Counted from the stretch's first letter, positions 25,225-34,256 are shown. The stretch is 64,000 bases of DNA from an uncultured Bacilli bacterium (GCA_934725985.1 CAKVCX010000001.1:372001-436000); one strand, 5' to 3'. A program made the numbers and translations. The notes: generated by a model not told the origin, from the letters alone.

Positions 25225-26469
25225 ATGATTTTTCAAAGGCATATTTCTTCAGCAGTAAGCAGAAGCATTAGCGAGTACCCAATAACCTTGATTACAGGCG
25301 CTCGTCAGGTTGGGAAAACAACGCTGGTTACCATTATTGAAAGAGAACGCGGTTATAAATATGTATCATTTGATGATACTGAGTTGCTTGCCTCTGCGAA
25401 GGCGAATCCAAAAAAGTTTATTAAGGAACATCCTGCACCAATCATTTTCGATGAAGTTCAAAAGGCGAAAGAACTATTCCCAGAAATTGAAGCGATTGTG
25501 AACGAAGTGAGGAGGGAAAGAGGCTCTCAGTCTGCAAACGGCATGTATATCTTGACGGGCTCGCAAAAATTCAATTTGATGAAAGAAATAAGCGAATCGA
25601 TGTCGGGAAGGGTATCCATCATTGAAATGCCTCCCTTAAGCCAAGCTGAAATCAGAAATTGGCCTGAACCCGTTTTTTCAGTTGATAATATTAATATGCT
25701 TAGTGATTCGGAAAAACGTTCTTTGAGCGATGAGGATTTGTATCTATCTATAGTCCGTGGGTTTTATCCTGCTCGATGGGAGATTGAGGGAAAGCCAATT
25801 GAAAATTATTTTTCAAATTACATGAAAACATATTTGGATCGAGATGTCTCTCAGCTAATCGCTTTGAAAGACAAGGTTAAGTTCGAGAATCTATTACGAG
25901 TGCTTGCTTCTTTAACAGGGCAGGAATTTATTCCGGACAACATTGCAAAAACTATAGGTGTCGATAAAAACACAGTCAACGCTTGGATAAATATTGCTAT
26001 TGCCGGTGATATCGTGACTTTGCTATCACCATATTACGAAACTTCAATTAATAAAAGAATTATAAAGCGACATAAGCTTTACTTTAATGACACCGGATTC
26101 GCATGCTATCTTTTGGGAATCGACTCGCCAAAGGCTCTTCGCCTCTCTTCTTTTAGGGGCTCTTTAGTTGAAACCTATATTCACAATGAAATTAGAAAAT
26201 CTTATTTAAATAACGGCCTGGAAGATAAAAACATGTTTTTCTACCGAGACAATAATCAAAATGAAATAGATTTGATTTTGCTCAGGGATGGCAAGCTGGA
26301 TTTCGTAGAATGCAAATCCGGAAAAAAATTCACGCGCGAAAACGTCAAGGCGTTTTCACAATTGAAGAACACGTCATTCGAAATAGGTGGGCAGTGTATT
26401 GTTTGCACTGCGGAAGAGGCGTACCGAATTTCCTCAAACGTATATGCTTACCCTGTCCGTTGCATATAA
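25225..26469 (+). CDS. AAA ATPase with DUF4143 domain, cargo of module 1
   Basis: A 414-aa protein. The N-terminal AAA_14 ATPase has Walker A GARQVGKTT and Walker B IIFDEVQ, then the sensor-like ILTGSQ. The C-terminal DUF4143 part shows a PD-(D/E)xK-like arrangement: NEIDLILL followed by FVECKSG. The family is very common in gut Bacillota and Bacteroidota, and its function is not established. The gene stands alone in its module with a strong ribosome site (AAGGAGG), its own promoter and an upstream inverted repeat. A second, distant member lies at 31877. Confidence 0.88.
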   Translation: MIFQRHISSAVSRSISEYPITLITGARQVGKTTLVTIIERERGYKYVSFDDTELLASAKANPKKFIKEHPAPIIFDEVQKAKELFPEIEAIVNEVRRERGSQSANGMYILTGSQKFNLMKEISESMSGRVSIIEMPPLSQAEIRNWPEPVFSVDNINMLSDSEKRSLSDEDLYLSIVRGFYPARWEIEGKPIENYFSNYMKTYLDRDVSQLIALKDKVKFENLLRVLASLTGQEFIPDNIAKTIGVDKNTVNAWINIAIAGDIVTLLSPYYETSINKRIIKRHKLYFNDTGFACYLLGIDSPKALRLSSFRGSLVETYIHNEIRKSYLNNGLEDKNMFFYRDNNQNEIDLILLRDGKLDFVECKSGKKFTRENVKAFSQLKNTSFEIGGQCIVCTAEEAYRISSNVYAYPVRCI

Positions 26470-26692
26470 TCTTTAGGAAGGTGATCGATAAGCTGAATCC
26501 GAATCTAAGATCCACCGAAGAAAGCGACGGGAAAACAAGGAAATGCGAATTCTACAACCCATCTTGATCCGATGCTTATACAATCTTTGAAACCATTGCA
26601 CAAATTAACGGATTGAAACTGAATCTAGGCTTGGCCAAGCCTTTCGCACTGTGCCTCGTATTGGTGGATTAGTTCTTCGCGTCAAAACTATG
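26470..26692 (+). repeat. Right end of module 1
   Basis: Non-coding. It contains a perfect palindrome AGGCTTGGCCAAGCCT at 26627-26642 and then CTGTGCCTCGTATTGGTGG, which resembles sequence at the same place before the junctions at 28848 and 33721. The TTGCACA near 26595 is also shared with those right ends. Confidence 0.6.
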
Positions 26693-27097
26693 CATGTTGA
26701 GACTGTGGTGTTGCTTTGTCGCAAAAATGGCAAAAAATAGCCAAAAATCGTGAAAATTTGATGGATTTCCTTCTTTCGAAAATGAGGGGAATCCTCTTTT
26801 TTTTGAGAAAACCGCCCAAAAACCAGGTAAAGCGGTAAAAATATGGCCTTTACTCGTATGGGGAAATAGGTCGACGCTCAAAATGAGCATCCATCCTATG
26901 TCGTATCGACACGGGAATGGGTGACCATACCTGTACATAATGGATGGAACAGGTCAAAAAGCCCGTAATCATCCGCCTTTTCGGAAATTCATAGTTTCAT
27001 CGTTTTTGATGTTTTCGGAAAACAATGCAACCACACGCTCAACCCGGAAAGCCGATTTCCTGCCTAAAAAGGGGCAAACACGGAGGTGTAGTTTAAC
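26693..27097 (+). repeat. Module left end, copy 2
   Basis: Direct repeat of 24721-25126. It begins with an intact coding copy of the last codons of rlmD (HVETVVLLCRKNGKK then stop) that is not attached to any rlmD gene, as expected for an attachment-site duplication. The hairpin of the rlmD terminator is retained in altered form. From 27098 to 27240 no gene is seen. Confidence 0.85.
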
Positions 27098-27240
27098 CAG
27101 AAGCATAAAATATGGAATGACATTGAATACCGTGTGTAAGCAAAATAATCATAATGGCTATGCGGCTTTTTGCTTGTCGAGCCCAGCAAGCAATGGTTAT
27201 CATGTCGAATTACGCGAACTTATTGTCACTCCTATTTCCA

Positions 27241-27290
27241 GTGCCAATCGGTGCCAAAATAGTGCCATTTATGGCATCGGTGTGTTATAT
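27241..27290 (+). promoter_or_regulatory. Phased GTGCCA repeats and -10 upstream of the AlbA_2 ATPase gene
   Basis: GTGCCA occurs at 27241, 27251 and 27262, about one helical turn apart. The last copy is part of the palindrome TGCCATTTATGGCA (27263-27276). TATATT/TATTAT boxes follow at about 27286-27291. This looks like a multi-site operator. Confidence 0.5.
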
Positions 27291-27313
27291 TATTGGCGAA
27301 AAGTGAAATATCT

Positions 27314-28705
27314 ATGTTGAAAGAACTGATTGCTGAGTGCACCGATTATGACTATAAAGTGTCTGTTGAAACCAAAAAACCAAGAAGCTGGCTAAAAACC
27401 GTGTCCGCTTTTGCTAACGGAGTGGGAGGCTCATTATTCTTTGGTATAAGCGATGAAGGAAATGTTATAGGGCTCAAAAATATAAAAGAAGATTCTGAAA
27501 GAATTTCTGAATTGATTAAGACGCGAGTTGAACCTAGGCCCATATTTGTTTTGATTCCTCATCAAATCGACTCAACGGCGATTTTAGAAATACAAATTCA
27601 ACCTGGGACATCTACCCCATATTATTATCATTCTGACGGTGTGACCATTGCTTATATTCGTTCCGGCAATGAATCCATAGAAGCCCCCACATATATACTT
27701 AATGAATTGATACTGAGAGGAACGGGACAGACTTTTGATGGCGTTCTCACAGGCGATTCTTTTTCGGATTATGCTTTTTCGTTTTTGAAATCCAAGTATC
27801 TCAAAAAGACTCAAACGAGGCTTAATGACCGCGATTTTGTTTCATTTGGATTGATGAAGAACGACCATTTAACTAGAGCCGGTCTTTTGCTTGCTGACGA
27901 AAATGAATTGTTGCAAAGTAGGCTATTTTGCACTAGATGGAATGGCATTAATAAAGTAAACGAAAAAGTGGTCATAGACGATGATGAGATAAGTGGTTCT
28001 ATCATAAAACAGCTCGATGCGGCCTTCGATTTTTACAAAAGAAACACAAAAAGTGCATGGCATAAAGAAGGAGAGGGTACCGTCAATGAACCAGAGTATG
28101 ACGATATCGCCATTACGGAAGCCCTTGTTAATGCGATAATCCATCGTGATTATAATATCGTCGGGGCCGAGACGTGTTTAAATATCTATGACGATCGCAT
28201 TGAAGTCACATCGCCGGGCATGATGTTTTCCGGCAAAAAAATTCCTGAAGTGATTGATTATCCAATGGAATCCATTAGGCGCAATCCCGTTATTGCTGAC
28301 GTATTCAATAGAATGAATTTGATGAACAGAAGAGGATCTGGTCTGTCTAACATCACAAATAGAACAAACGCCCTATTTAGCGATGGCAGAAATCATGTGA
28401 CCTTCGCTTCGGAAGACGGTTTTTTTACTGTAAGAATCGAAAACTCCAAATATAAAGGCAACGCGGCAGCGGCAAGTGATAACGGAGAAGCGGTTGCCGA
28501 TATGAACCGATTATTGACGCTAAACGAATATGCTGTTTATTCGAAGTTGAAAACTAACGCGAAGCTTTCTTATGACGAATTATCTAAAGAAGTGGAAATC
28601 TCTAGAAGAACTGTAGCAAGAGCCATAGCGGCTTTAGTGGAAAAGGGCTATATCAAAAGAGCTGGTTCCGCTAATAAGGGCGGATATTGGATTATTTTAA
28701 AATAG
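27314..28705 (+). CDS. AlbA_2 / HATPase / winged-helix regulator-like ATPase, cargo of module 2
   Basis: A 463-aa protein. The N-terminal AlbA_2 (Schlafen-type) domain spans about residues 10-130 with the typical FANGVGGSLFFGISDEG. A middle RecG-like HATPase_c_4 domain has ALVNAIIHRDY and VTSPGMM. The C-terminal winged helix (about residues 400-463) has ISRRTVARAIAALVEKGYI. Such proteins are annotated as putative transcriptional regulators or ATP-binding proteins; a role in defence or element control is possible but unproven. I use the ATG at 27314; a TTG at 27293 is in frame. It is the only gene of its module. Confidence 0.85.
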   Translation: MLKELIAECTDYDYKVSVETKKPRSWLKTVSAFANGVGGSLFFGISDEGNVIGLKNIKEDSERISELIKTRVEPRPIFVLIPHQIDSTAILEIQIQPGTSTPYYYHSDGVTIAYIRSGNESIEAPTYILNELILRGTGQTFDGVLTGDSFSDYAFSFLKSKYLKKTQTRLNDRDFVSFGLMKNDHLTRAGLLLADENELLQSRLFCTRWNGINKVNEKVVIDDDEISGSIIKQLDAAFDFYKRNTKSAWHKEGEGTVNEPEYDDIAITEALVNAIIHRDYNIVGAETCLNIYDDRIEVTSPGMMFSGKKIPEVIDYPMESIRRNPVIADVFNRMNLMNRRGSGLSNITNRTNALFSDGRNHVTFASEDGFFTVRIENSKYKGNAAAASDNGEAVADMNRLLTLNEYAVYSKLKTNAKLSYDELSKEVEISRRTVARAIAALVEKGYIKRAGSANKGGYWIILK

Positions 28706-28847
28706 TTTTTACGGCATATCGCTTTTCTTATATTGGCTAAGCAATCTGCTTTTGGGCGGTTGCACAGTTGTGTTTAGACCGTGGTCGATTTATTCCCTCC
28801 ACACATTACCTCGTATTGGCAGGCCTGTTCTTTGCGCCCAATCTGTT
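28706..28847 (+). repeat. Right end of module 2
   Basis: Non-coding. From GGTTGCACAG at 28758 to the junction it resembles the right end of module 3 (33631-33720): both have GTTGCACAG, a CCTCGTAT block and CCTGTTCTTTGCG. Confidence 0.65.
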
Positions 28848-28883
28848 CGTGTTGAGACGGTGGTGCAACTGGTTCGGAAATAA
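28848..28883 (+). repeat. Diverged rlmD 3'-end (attachment-site-like) sequence
   Basis: Reads in frame as RVETVVQLVRK and a TAA stop, a variant of the conserved RlmD/RumA C-terminus. It sits at the position where the other modules start with HVETVVLLCRK. The 400-bp left end does not follow here. The downstream sequence to 29090 shows no gene or structure I can support. Confidence 0.65.
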
Positions 28884-29090
28884 TGCAATAAATACGGGGC
28901 TTTTGGCAAATTTGAGAAGAATAGAAAAATGCTAAAATTGCATAATTCTCTGAAATCTAGAAACTCTAAAAACAGCTACTAGACTCGGGAGACATATCGA
29001 ATAGTGTCTGAAATACGGCACTTTTTCAATTTCGACCTAAAAGTACCTAAAAACATCGAAAAATGGCCAAAATTCCTGTAGACATGCTGA

Positions 29091-29549
29091 AAATTTGAAG
29101 TATCAAAGCCAATTATAAAAATAAGAAAAACGAGGCGAGGTGGCCTTGATACTACTAATGCATACAACATTAATAGGGCTAGAATCGTATCAATATGGCT
29201 TACCATCGAATGCAATGCACTTGTCATTCCGAATATCACATACGCTGATGAAAAATCATTTGGGTATAACCTTGACGGTTTGGAGGATTGCGAAATACTC
29301 GCTTTTTCTGTAAAAGGCTCCATAAATGATTATCAACAGCTGACTTTGCTGAAAAAGACACTCTATATGGTCATAAACAGGTTAGCAAAGCTGCATACGA
29401 TTGTGGTCTATAGCGTTTCAATCGACAATGGAAAGGTGTTGGATCTCTTTCAATTTGCTATAGCTAAGGGAATCACAATTTTGATTCCTGACAATCTTCT
29501 CAAACTAAGAAATCTTGCATTAGGAGGCAACAAAAATGGGAAGATATAA
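29091..29549 (+). pseudogene. DUF4417-like protein, 5'-truncated
   Basis: The frame is open from after a stop at 29088 and has no start codon with a ribosome site. Its residues include TNAYNINRARIVSIWL, ALVIPNITYADEKSFG, and a later TLYMVINRLAKLHTIVVYS. These match the spacing I know from DUF4417 proteins (YNxxRSR, VIPxxxWGDExSF, xxLKPxxVIVYG). About the first third of the family is missing. DUF4417 genes are frequent on phages and plasmids. The 3' end overlaps the next reading frame by 14 bases. Confidence 0.5.
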
Positions 29550-30015
29550 GAAAACAGGCCTTTTCTTTGGTACTTCTGGATCCCACCAGTTGTCGTTTGA
29601 AAATTATGAATATGAGGATAAAGTTAAGGAGCTCGAGAAAAAGACGGATATAACCGAAAAGAATTCGACAAAAACGAATTAAGTTATGATTTGTCAAAAT
29701 CAAAATTAGAAAATTATCTTCTTAATATAAATCATTCTGTTGGTGGGTCTAAGGCCAAATTTTTCATAAATGCACTGGCCTATTCGTACGATAAACCAAA
29801 ACAATTTTTTGATAATGTTTCGGATGCTATTAATGGGGAAAAAACCAGTCAAAGATACAACAACAAAATATGGTAGAGTTCTCGAATTTCATGAGAGAAT
29901 AAAAACAATGTTTGGAGAATATAAGGAAGTTAATATCATAGTATCAATTCAAAAAGACCATGGAGCAAAAAAATATAGAATAATAACTATTTACCCAGGA
30001 AAGAAAGGAGAGTAA
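29536..30015 (+). pseudogene. DUF6883-like protein with two frameshifts
   Basis: It starts at ATG 29536 with a good ribosome site (TAGGAGG). Three frames together give about 158 residues: MGRYKKTGLFFGTSGSH..., then KLENYLLNINHSVGGSKAKFF, then YKEVNIIVSIQKDHGAKKYR. The middle segment and end resemble DUF6883. The shifts fall at an A-run near 29640 and at GGGGAAAAAA near 29840. Each needs one base, so either decay or homopolymer sequencing error is possible. The directly following DUF4926 gene is a usual partner. Confidence 0.55.
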
Positions 30016-30017
30016 TT

Positions 30018-30200
30018 ATGAAATTATATGATATAGTCCAATTAAAAGAACAATTTAATAATTATCCTAAAGGAACGACCGGCGTTATCGTTGAGATTTT
30101 CGAAAACGCCGACGCCTATCTTGAGATTGTAGATGACACCGGAAATGCTATAGATGTCATATACGATGTGCCATTATCAATTTTGGAAAAGAAAAAATAA
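30018..30200 (+). CDS. DUF4926 small protein
   Basis: A 60-aa acidic protein starting MKLYDIVQLKE, with the KGTTGVIVEIF turn and the hydrophobic end typical of DUF4926. The ribosome site GGAGAG lies 6 bases upstream. It follows the DUF6883-like gene by two bases. In other genomes this pair is found together and may act as effector and partner (possibly toxin/immunity); that is inference. Confidence 0.75.
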   Translation: MKLYDIVQLKEQFNNYPKGTTGVIVEIFENADAYLEIVDDTGNAIDVIYDVPLSILEKKK

Positions 30201-30742
30201 TAGTAGTACTCTAACATAGGATTCGTTGAGAAAATTGGCTCGATGTGTCTTATTATTGTGATTGCAAAGGAAAATAAAAAAGATGACTTTCACATAAATG
30301 ATGAAGTAAAATGCCTTTCCATCAGTGATATAGTGTTGATTTTATTGCGATATTGACGACGGAAAGGCGTTTTAGTATGGGTTTTGCTCCGTCAAATGCT
30401 ATATGATGACATTAGAAAACCCTGCCGCAAGACTCTTGTTTCGGGGAGCTGACAGTCCCACAGATTCAAAAAATCGGTGAATAACTGGCGCACAGTTTCG
30501 TTTTAGAATTTGGAAGAGAGATTGACGTCGTTTACGGCAATCTCACTAATGCCTAGTGCCTTCGCGGCCTCTTTGACTCCCCACAAACTCGGATTCCGCC
30601 TTTTTGACATCTTCCCAGCTCCCGTAGTACTTTGAAGTGCTATCAATAAATAGACATAGACAGGACGTCCATAGTCACCGTATGGGGGTCAGGTCCGTTC
30701 ACGTGGACATGAGCCTGAACACGGAAGGAGAGCGCATACTTG
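30201..30742. other. Gene-poor stretch with inverted repeat, in module 3
   Basis: No convincing gene. TAAAATGCCTTTCC (30307-30320) and GGAAAGGCGTTTTA (30361-30374) form a 14-base inverted repeat with one mismatch and a 40-base centre. On the minus strand a 35-codon frame (30503-30610, MSKRRNPSLWGVKEAAKAL...) has a helix-turn-helix look, but it is too short to call. No transposase remains could be identified. Confidence 0.4.
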
Positions 30743-30904
30743 GTGGAATACAGAACGATTGATCTGTTCCTTTACCCGCTTCCATCCGAGGCGTCCCAGC
30801 AAAGGATCACGGATGAAATCAACAGGATGAAGGAACGTGGATGGTCTTACGTTGAATCAAAGGTCGTTGATGACTGCAACATCATGCTGATATTCAAAAG
30901 ATGA
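30743..30904 (+). CDS. Small DUF4177-like protein
   Basis: A 53-aa frame with a GTG start (a TTG one codon earlier is possible) and the ribosome site AAGGAGAG about 12 bases upstream. The ITDEINRMKERGWSYVES segment and the hydrophobic end IMLIFKR resemble small DUF4177-type proteins. Codon use is G+C-rich compared with the core genome, like the genes that follow. It could be a remnant of a larger gene. Confidence 0.4.
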   Translation: MEYRTIDLFLYPLPSEASQQRITDEINRMKERGWSYVESKVVDDCNIMLIFKR

Positions 30905-31092
30905 ATACCAGCCAAGAAGGATAAGTTCCTCCTTTTTCAATAAACGCTCCACGAAATACAAACAAAACATATTTGCAGGAGCGAACGCCGCAAAATTGAT
31001 GGCATGGTTTTCTATTCATCGATTCTTTCTAGAGAATGTGCCTAGAGCATTGATAATTAATGATACATCGGTTACACTAATAAAGGAAATAG

Positions 31093-31710
31093 ATGATACG
31101 AATGAATCAAAATTACAATACGCTGATAAAGATAATTGAGTCTGGGGACGGAAGCATATCCAGGAAAGACGCCATGGCAAATGGTATTCCGCCGGCGACT
31201 TTCGCAAGGTACGTCAGCTCCAATCATCTGGTCAAAATCAGGCGCGGCGTATACGCGAAGGATGGCGCCGTGGACGACCTCTTCCAACTTCAGAGAAGGT
31301 ATCCGGGGATAGTGTATTCTGGTCTGACCGCGCTTTATCTTCTTGGCTTGACCGACAGGATTCCGGATTCGATTGAGTTCACGATCCCGAAAGGATGCCG
31401 CGTGAGGAAGAATAGCATCGGGGTCAACGCCATCTGCCACATCGAGAACAATGCCGAACTCTTTCATTTGGGAAACGTCAACACCCAAACCATGTTCGGA
31501 AATGAAGTCATTTGTTACTCAAGAGAGAAAATGATAGTTGAGATGATACGGAAGAGGGACGATTACGATTCGGAGCTGTTCCTGAAGGCGGTGAGAACGT
31601 TCCTGAAGGGGAAGGTCAGGGACATGGGTTTCCTCTTCAGATACGCGAGAATGAGGAAAATGGAAGAGAAGGTATATCAAATTCTAGAGGCAATGGATTA
31701 TGAGGATTAA
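31093..31710 (+). CDS. AbiEi-type antitoxin / transcriptional regulator without toxin partner
   Basis: A 205-aa protein. The N-terminal winged helix (GSISRKDAMANGIPPATFARYVS, so an AbiEi_4-like N-domain) is followed by LVKIRRGVYA and a C-terminal AbiEi domain with YSGLTALYLLGL. In AbiE systems this protein represses the operon and neutralises the nucleotidyltransferase AbiEii. Here no nucleotidyltransferase follows; the next gene is a DUF4143 ATPase. G+C is well above the core genome. The ribosome site AAGGAAA lies close to the ATG. Confidence 0.8.
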   Translation: MIRMNQNYNTLIKIIESGDGSISRKDAMANGIPPATFARYVSSNHLVKIRRGVYAKDGAVDDLFQLQRRYPGIVYSGLTALYLLGLTDRIPDSIEFTIPKGCRVRKNSIGVNAICHIENNAELFHLGNVNTQTMFGNEVICYSREKMIVEMIRKRDDYDSELFLKAVRTFLKGKVRDMGFLFRYARMRKMEEKVYQILEAMDYED

Positions 31711-31779
31711 CAGGGATTCTCTTTCCGCTTCTCCTTATGTAGATATGTTCCTCTTCCAAGGATGAATTATTTATATTGG

Positions 31780-31828
31780 AGTTAACGTTGCAAATATTTT
31801 AAAAATATAAAAAATTGCCACGTTAACT
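31780..31828 (+). promoter_or_regulatory. Long inverted repeat upstream of the second DUF4143 gene
   Basis: AGTTAACGTTGCAA (31780-31793) and TTGCCACGTTAACT (31815-31828) pair with one mismatch around an AT-rich, itself palindromic centre. A TATAAT follows at 31851-31856. It is a likely operator, perhaps for the AbiEi-type protein. Confidence 0.6.
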
Positions 31829-31876
31829 ATTAAATAACAATGCTATGGTATATAATAACAGCACAAGAGGCGAATT

Positions 31877-33106
31877 ATGAAACTCTATAAACGGGAAAAG
31901 TATCTGTCAAAGATGCGCGCGTTCTTCCACGATGACGATCTCATCAAAGTGATAACCGGGATACGCAGATGTGGGAAATCCAGCCTCATGCAAACCATAG
32001 CGGAGGAGCTTAAAAAAGGTGGCGTTGCAGAAAACAACATTATTTATATTGATCTCGACAAACGTGGGTATAAAAACATCCGAAGCGCCGATCAACTAGA
32101 TTCGTTAATCGAATCCGCCGCGCAAGCGAAGGGGATGAAATACCTTTTCATAGACGAGATTCAGAACGTCCAAGGCTTCGAGGAGGTAATCAACGGGTTC
32201 AGGTCCGAAGGCGGCTATTCGATTTTCATAACGGGCTCCAATTCCTATTTGCTCAGTGGAGAGCTCGTGACGAAGCTGACCGGTAGATATCTTGAATTCG
32301 AGATGTTCCCGCTGACATTCGACGAATACGAGGGCATGAAGAGGTTCTATGAGCGCGATATCGATGCCAACGCCGAAATAGAGCTGAATAACTATATTTT
32401 GGAAGGCGGATTCCCGCGAGCCATTCAAATTGACAGCCTTTTGGACAAGCGTACCTACGTGAAGGGGATCATCAATGAGATCTTCGAAAAAGACATCAAG
32501 CGAAGGGTGAAAATCAAAGACGTTCAATCCTTTGATTTGGTCCGGAATTACATCATCAACAATTTCGGCGCGACGACGAGCATCAACAGCCTGCACGAAG
32601 CGCTTCTCAAAAACGGCATGGCCATCAGCCGCGCGACGGTGACCCGGTATATAAAAACGTTGGTTAATGCGAAGATTCTGTACGAATGCAAAAGGTTCGA
32701 CATGAAATCAAAAAAAACACTCTCGGGAGAGCAAAAGTATTACGTCGCCGACCTGAGCTTTTACTACGCGATGAACACAGACAACCGAATTAATTACGGG
32801 CCGACGCTGGAGAACGTCGTGTATTTGTACGCAAGAAGCCTCGATTACGCGGTAAGCGTTGGACGCATCGGAAAGCTGGAATGCGATTTCATCCTCAGAG
32901 ACGGCAACATGGATTATTCCTATGTGCAGGTGGCTTATAAAATACTGCAAAGCAAAGACACGGAAGACAGGGAATATAGGCCGTTGGAGGGTATACGGGA
33001 CAATTACAGGAAATACGTCATGACAACGGACTATATGCTGCAGAAGAGAAACGGCATCATCCATGTCAACCTGATGGATTTCATAGGCGGCGGCAAACGC
33101 TTTTAA
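31877..33106 (+). CDS. AAA ATPase with DUF4143 domain, G+C-rich
   Basis: A 409-aa protein. Walker A is GIRRCGKSS, Walker B YLFIDEIQN, and the sensor FITGSNS; the C-terminal DUF4143 region has KYYVADLSFYYAM and a nuclease-like LECDFILRDG...YVQVAY. It belongs to a different branch from the module 1 ATPase. The coding sequence is far more G+C-rich (about half) than the core genome, which points to transfer from a distant donor. It follows the AbiEi-type gene by 166 bases, with its own promoter and inverted repeat. Cellular role unknown. Confidence 0.85.
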   Translation: MKLYKREKYLSKMRAFFHDDDLIKVITGIRRCGKSSLMQTIAEELKKGGVAENNIIYIDLDKRGYKNIRSADQLDSLIESAAQAKGMKYLFIDEIQNVQGFEEVINGFRSEGGYSIFITGSNSYLLSGELVTKLTGRYLEFEMFPLTFDEYEGMKRFYERDIDANAEIELNNYILEGGFPRAIQIDSLLDKRTYVKGIINEIFEKDIKRRVKIKDVQSFDLVRNYIINNFGATTSINSLHEALLKNGMAISRATVTRYIKTLVNAKILYECKRFDMKSKKTLSGEQKYYVADLSFYYAMNTDNRINYGPTLENVVYLYARSLDYAVSVGRIGKLECDFILRDGNMDYSYVQVAYKILQSKDTEDREYRPLEGIRDNYRKYVMTTDYMLQKRNGIIHVNLMDFIGGGKRF

Positions 33107-33203
33107 GCAAAGTACCAACTCATTAAAATCGTATCCAATGCAGACGTCGCCGTTTAAAAGCGGAATTTGTAGAAATTACTGATGCAATGATTACATTGGA
33201 CGT

Positions 33204-33590
33204 ATGTTCGCTAAAGATAATGCGGGAAAAATAGAACTAGTTAGTTTGGTAAATACCAGGACATATTTAAAAATCACTCATGCGTATTCTTTGACTTCAA
33301 CATTCAACTATAACGCTGTCGCTAATGGACTGCTTACTTCTCCTCCAGGCGACTTCTATAACTGGATTTCAATGGCTGGAAAGATGCAATACGACGTTGC
33401 CAAGTTCAACGCTGATGCCGCAAAGTATGGCTTATACGATTATTCTACTTTCGAGCCATATGGAATTTCCTACGAAACGTTCGTGGCTTTCAACGGGCAA
33501 TATTTGAAGATACCTGTGGAAAAAGGAATATTCTCCTTTGAATATATCATCAATCTATTCAACACGTACAAAGGCTGGCTTGAGGGGTAG
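33204..33590 (+). pseudogene. Unrecognised gene fragment, 3' end of module 3
   Basis: A frame of 128 codons without a ribosome site. I do not recognise the product; it contains NYNAVANGLLTSPPGDFYNW and ends NTYKGWLEG. Its last 49 bases belong to a sequence repeated at 35069, so at least the end is part of the module's right terminus. It is probably the tail of a larger gene. Confidence 0.3.
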
Positions 33591-33720
33591 CATCTATTTC
33601 CTGATACTACCTTGGTGTACAGTTTTAGCCAGTTGCACAGCCATGTTTTGAATGTGGTAGATATGTTCCTTTCACACTGTGCCTCGTATCGGTAGACCTG
33701 TTCTTTGCGTCCATGTTACG
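33542..33720 (+). repeat. Right end of module 3
   Basis: The first 110 bp or so are nearly identical to 35069-35182. The rest resembles the right ends at 26643-26692 and 28758-28847. It ends exactly where the next rlmD-like left end starts. Confidence 0.75.
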
Positions 33721-34126
33721 CATGTTGAGACTGTAGTGTGCTTAGTCGCAAAAACGGCGAAAAATAGCCAAAAATAGTGAAAATCTGATGGATTTACTTC
33801 TCAAAAATGAGGGAAATCCTCTTTTTTGTTGAGAAAACCGCCCAAAACCTGGTAAAGCGTTAAAAATAGGGCCTTTACTCGTATGGGGAAATAGGTCAAC
33901 GCTAAAAATGAGCACCCAACCTACCTCGTATCGACGTGGGAACGGGTGGTCCATACCTGTACACGTTGGAAGGAACAGGCGAAAAAGCCCGTAATCATCG
34001 GTATTTTCAAAAAATCGCGATTTCTCGTTTTTTTTACATTTTCTGAGCACGTTGCAGTCACACGCCCAACCTGGAAAACTGATTTTAGCCCTAAAAAAAG
34101 GGTAAAAGCGGAGACATAACTTGATA
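33721..34126 (+). repeat. Module left end, copy 3
   Basis: Direct repeat of 24721-25126. The rlmD-like codons read HVETVV, then lose frame through a one-base deletion. The hairpin in the terminator position and the GTATGGGGAAATAGGTC block are kept. From 34127 to 34204 only the promoter region of the toxin-antitoxin pair follows. Confidence 0.85.
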
Positions 34127-34204
34127 GAAAATTAGAAAGAAAGCGGCAAGGTTGGTGATCTTGATGTTTTCAAACATAAATACATATATTGTAATGACAC
34201 TATA

Positions 34205-34233
34205 TTGATACTATACGAATTTCTATGTATATT
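34205..34233 (+). promoter_or_regulatory. dinJ-yafQ promoter
   Basis: TTGATA, 17 bases, TATATT. The near-perfect ribosome site GGAGGAGGTGA follows before the ATG at 34257. Confidence 0.65.
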
Positions 34234-34256
34234 TTATTTGGGAGGAGGTGATTTAC

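Noticed and set aside
30201..30742. Transposase remnant
   Set aside because: No frame on either strand gave a recognisable transposase motif; only an inverted repeat is clear.
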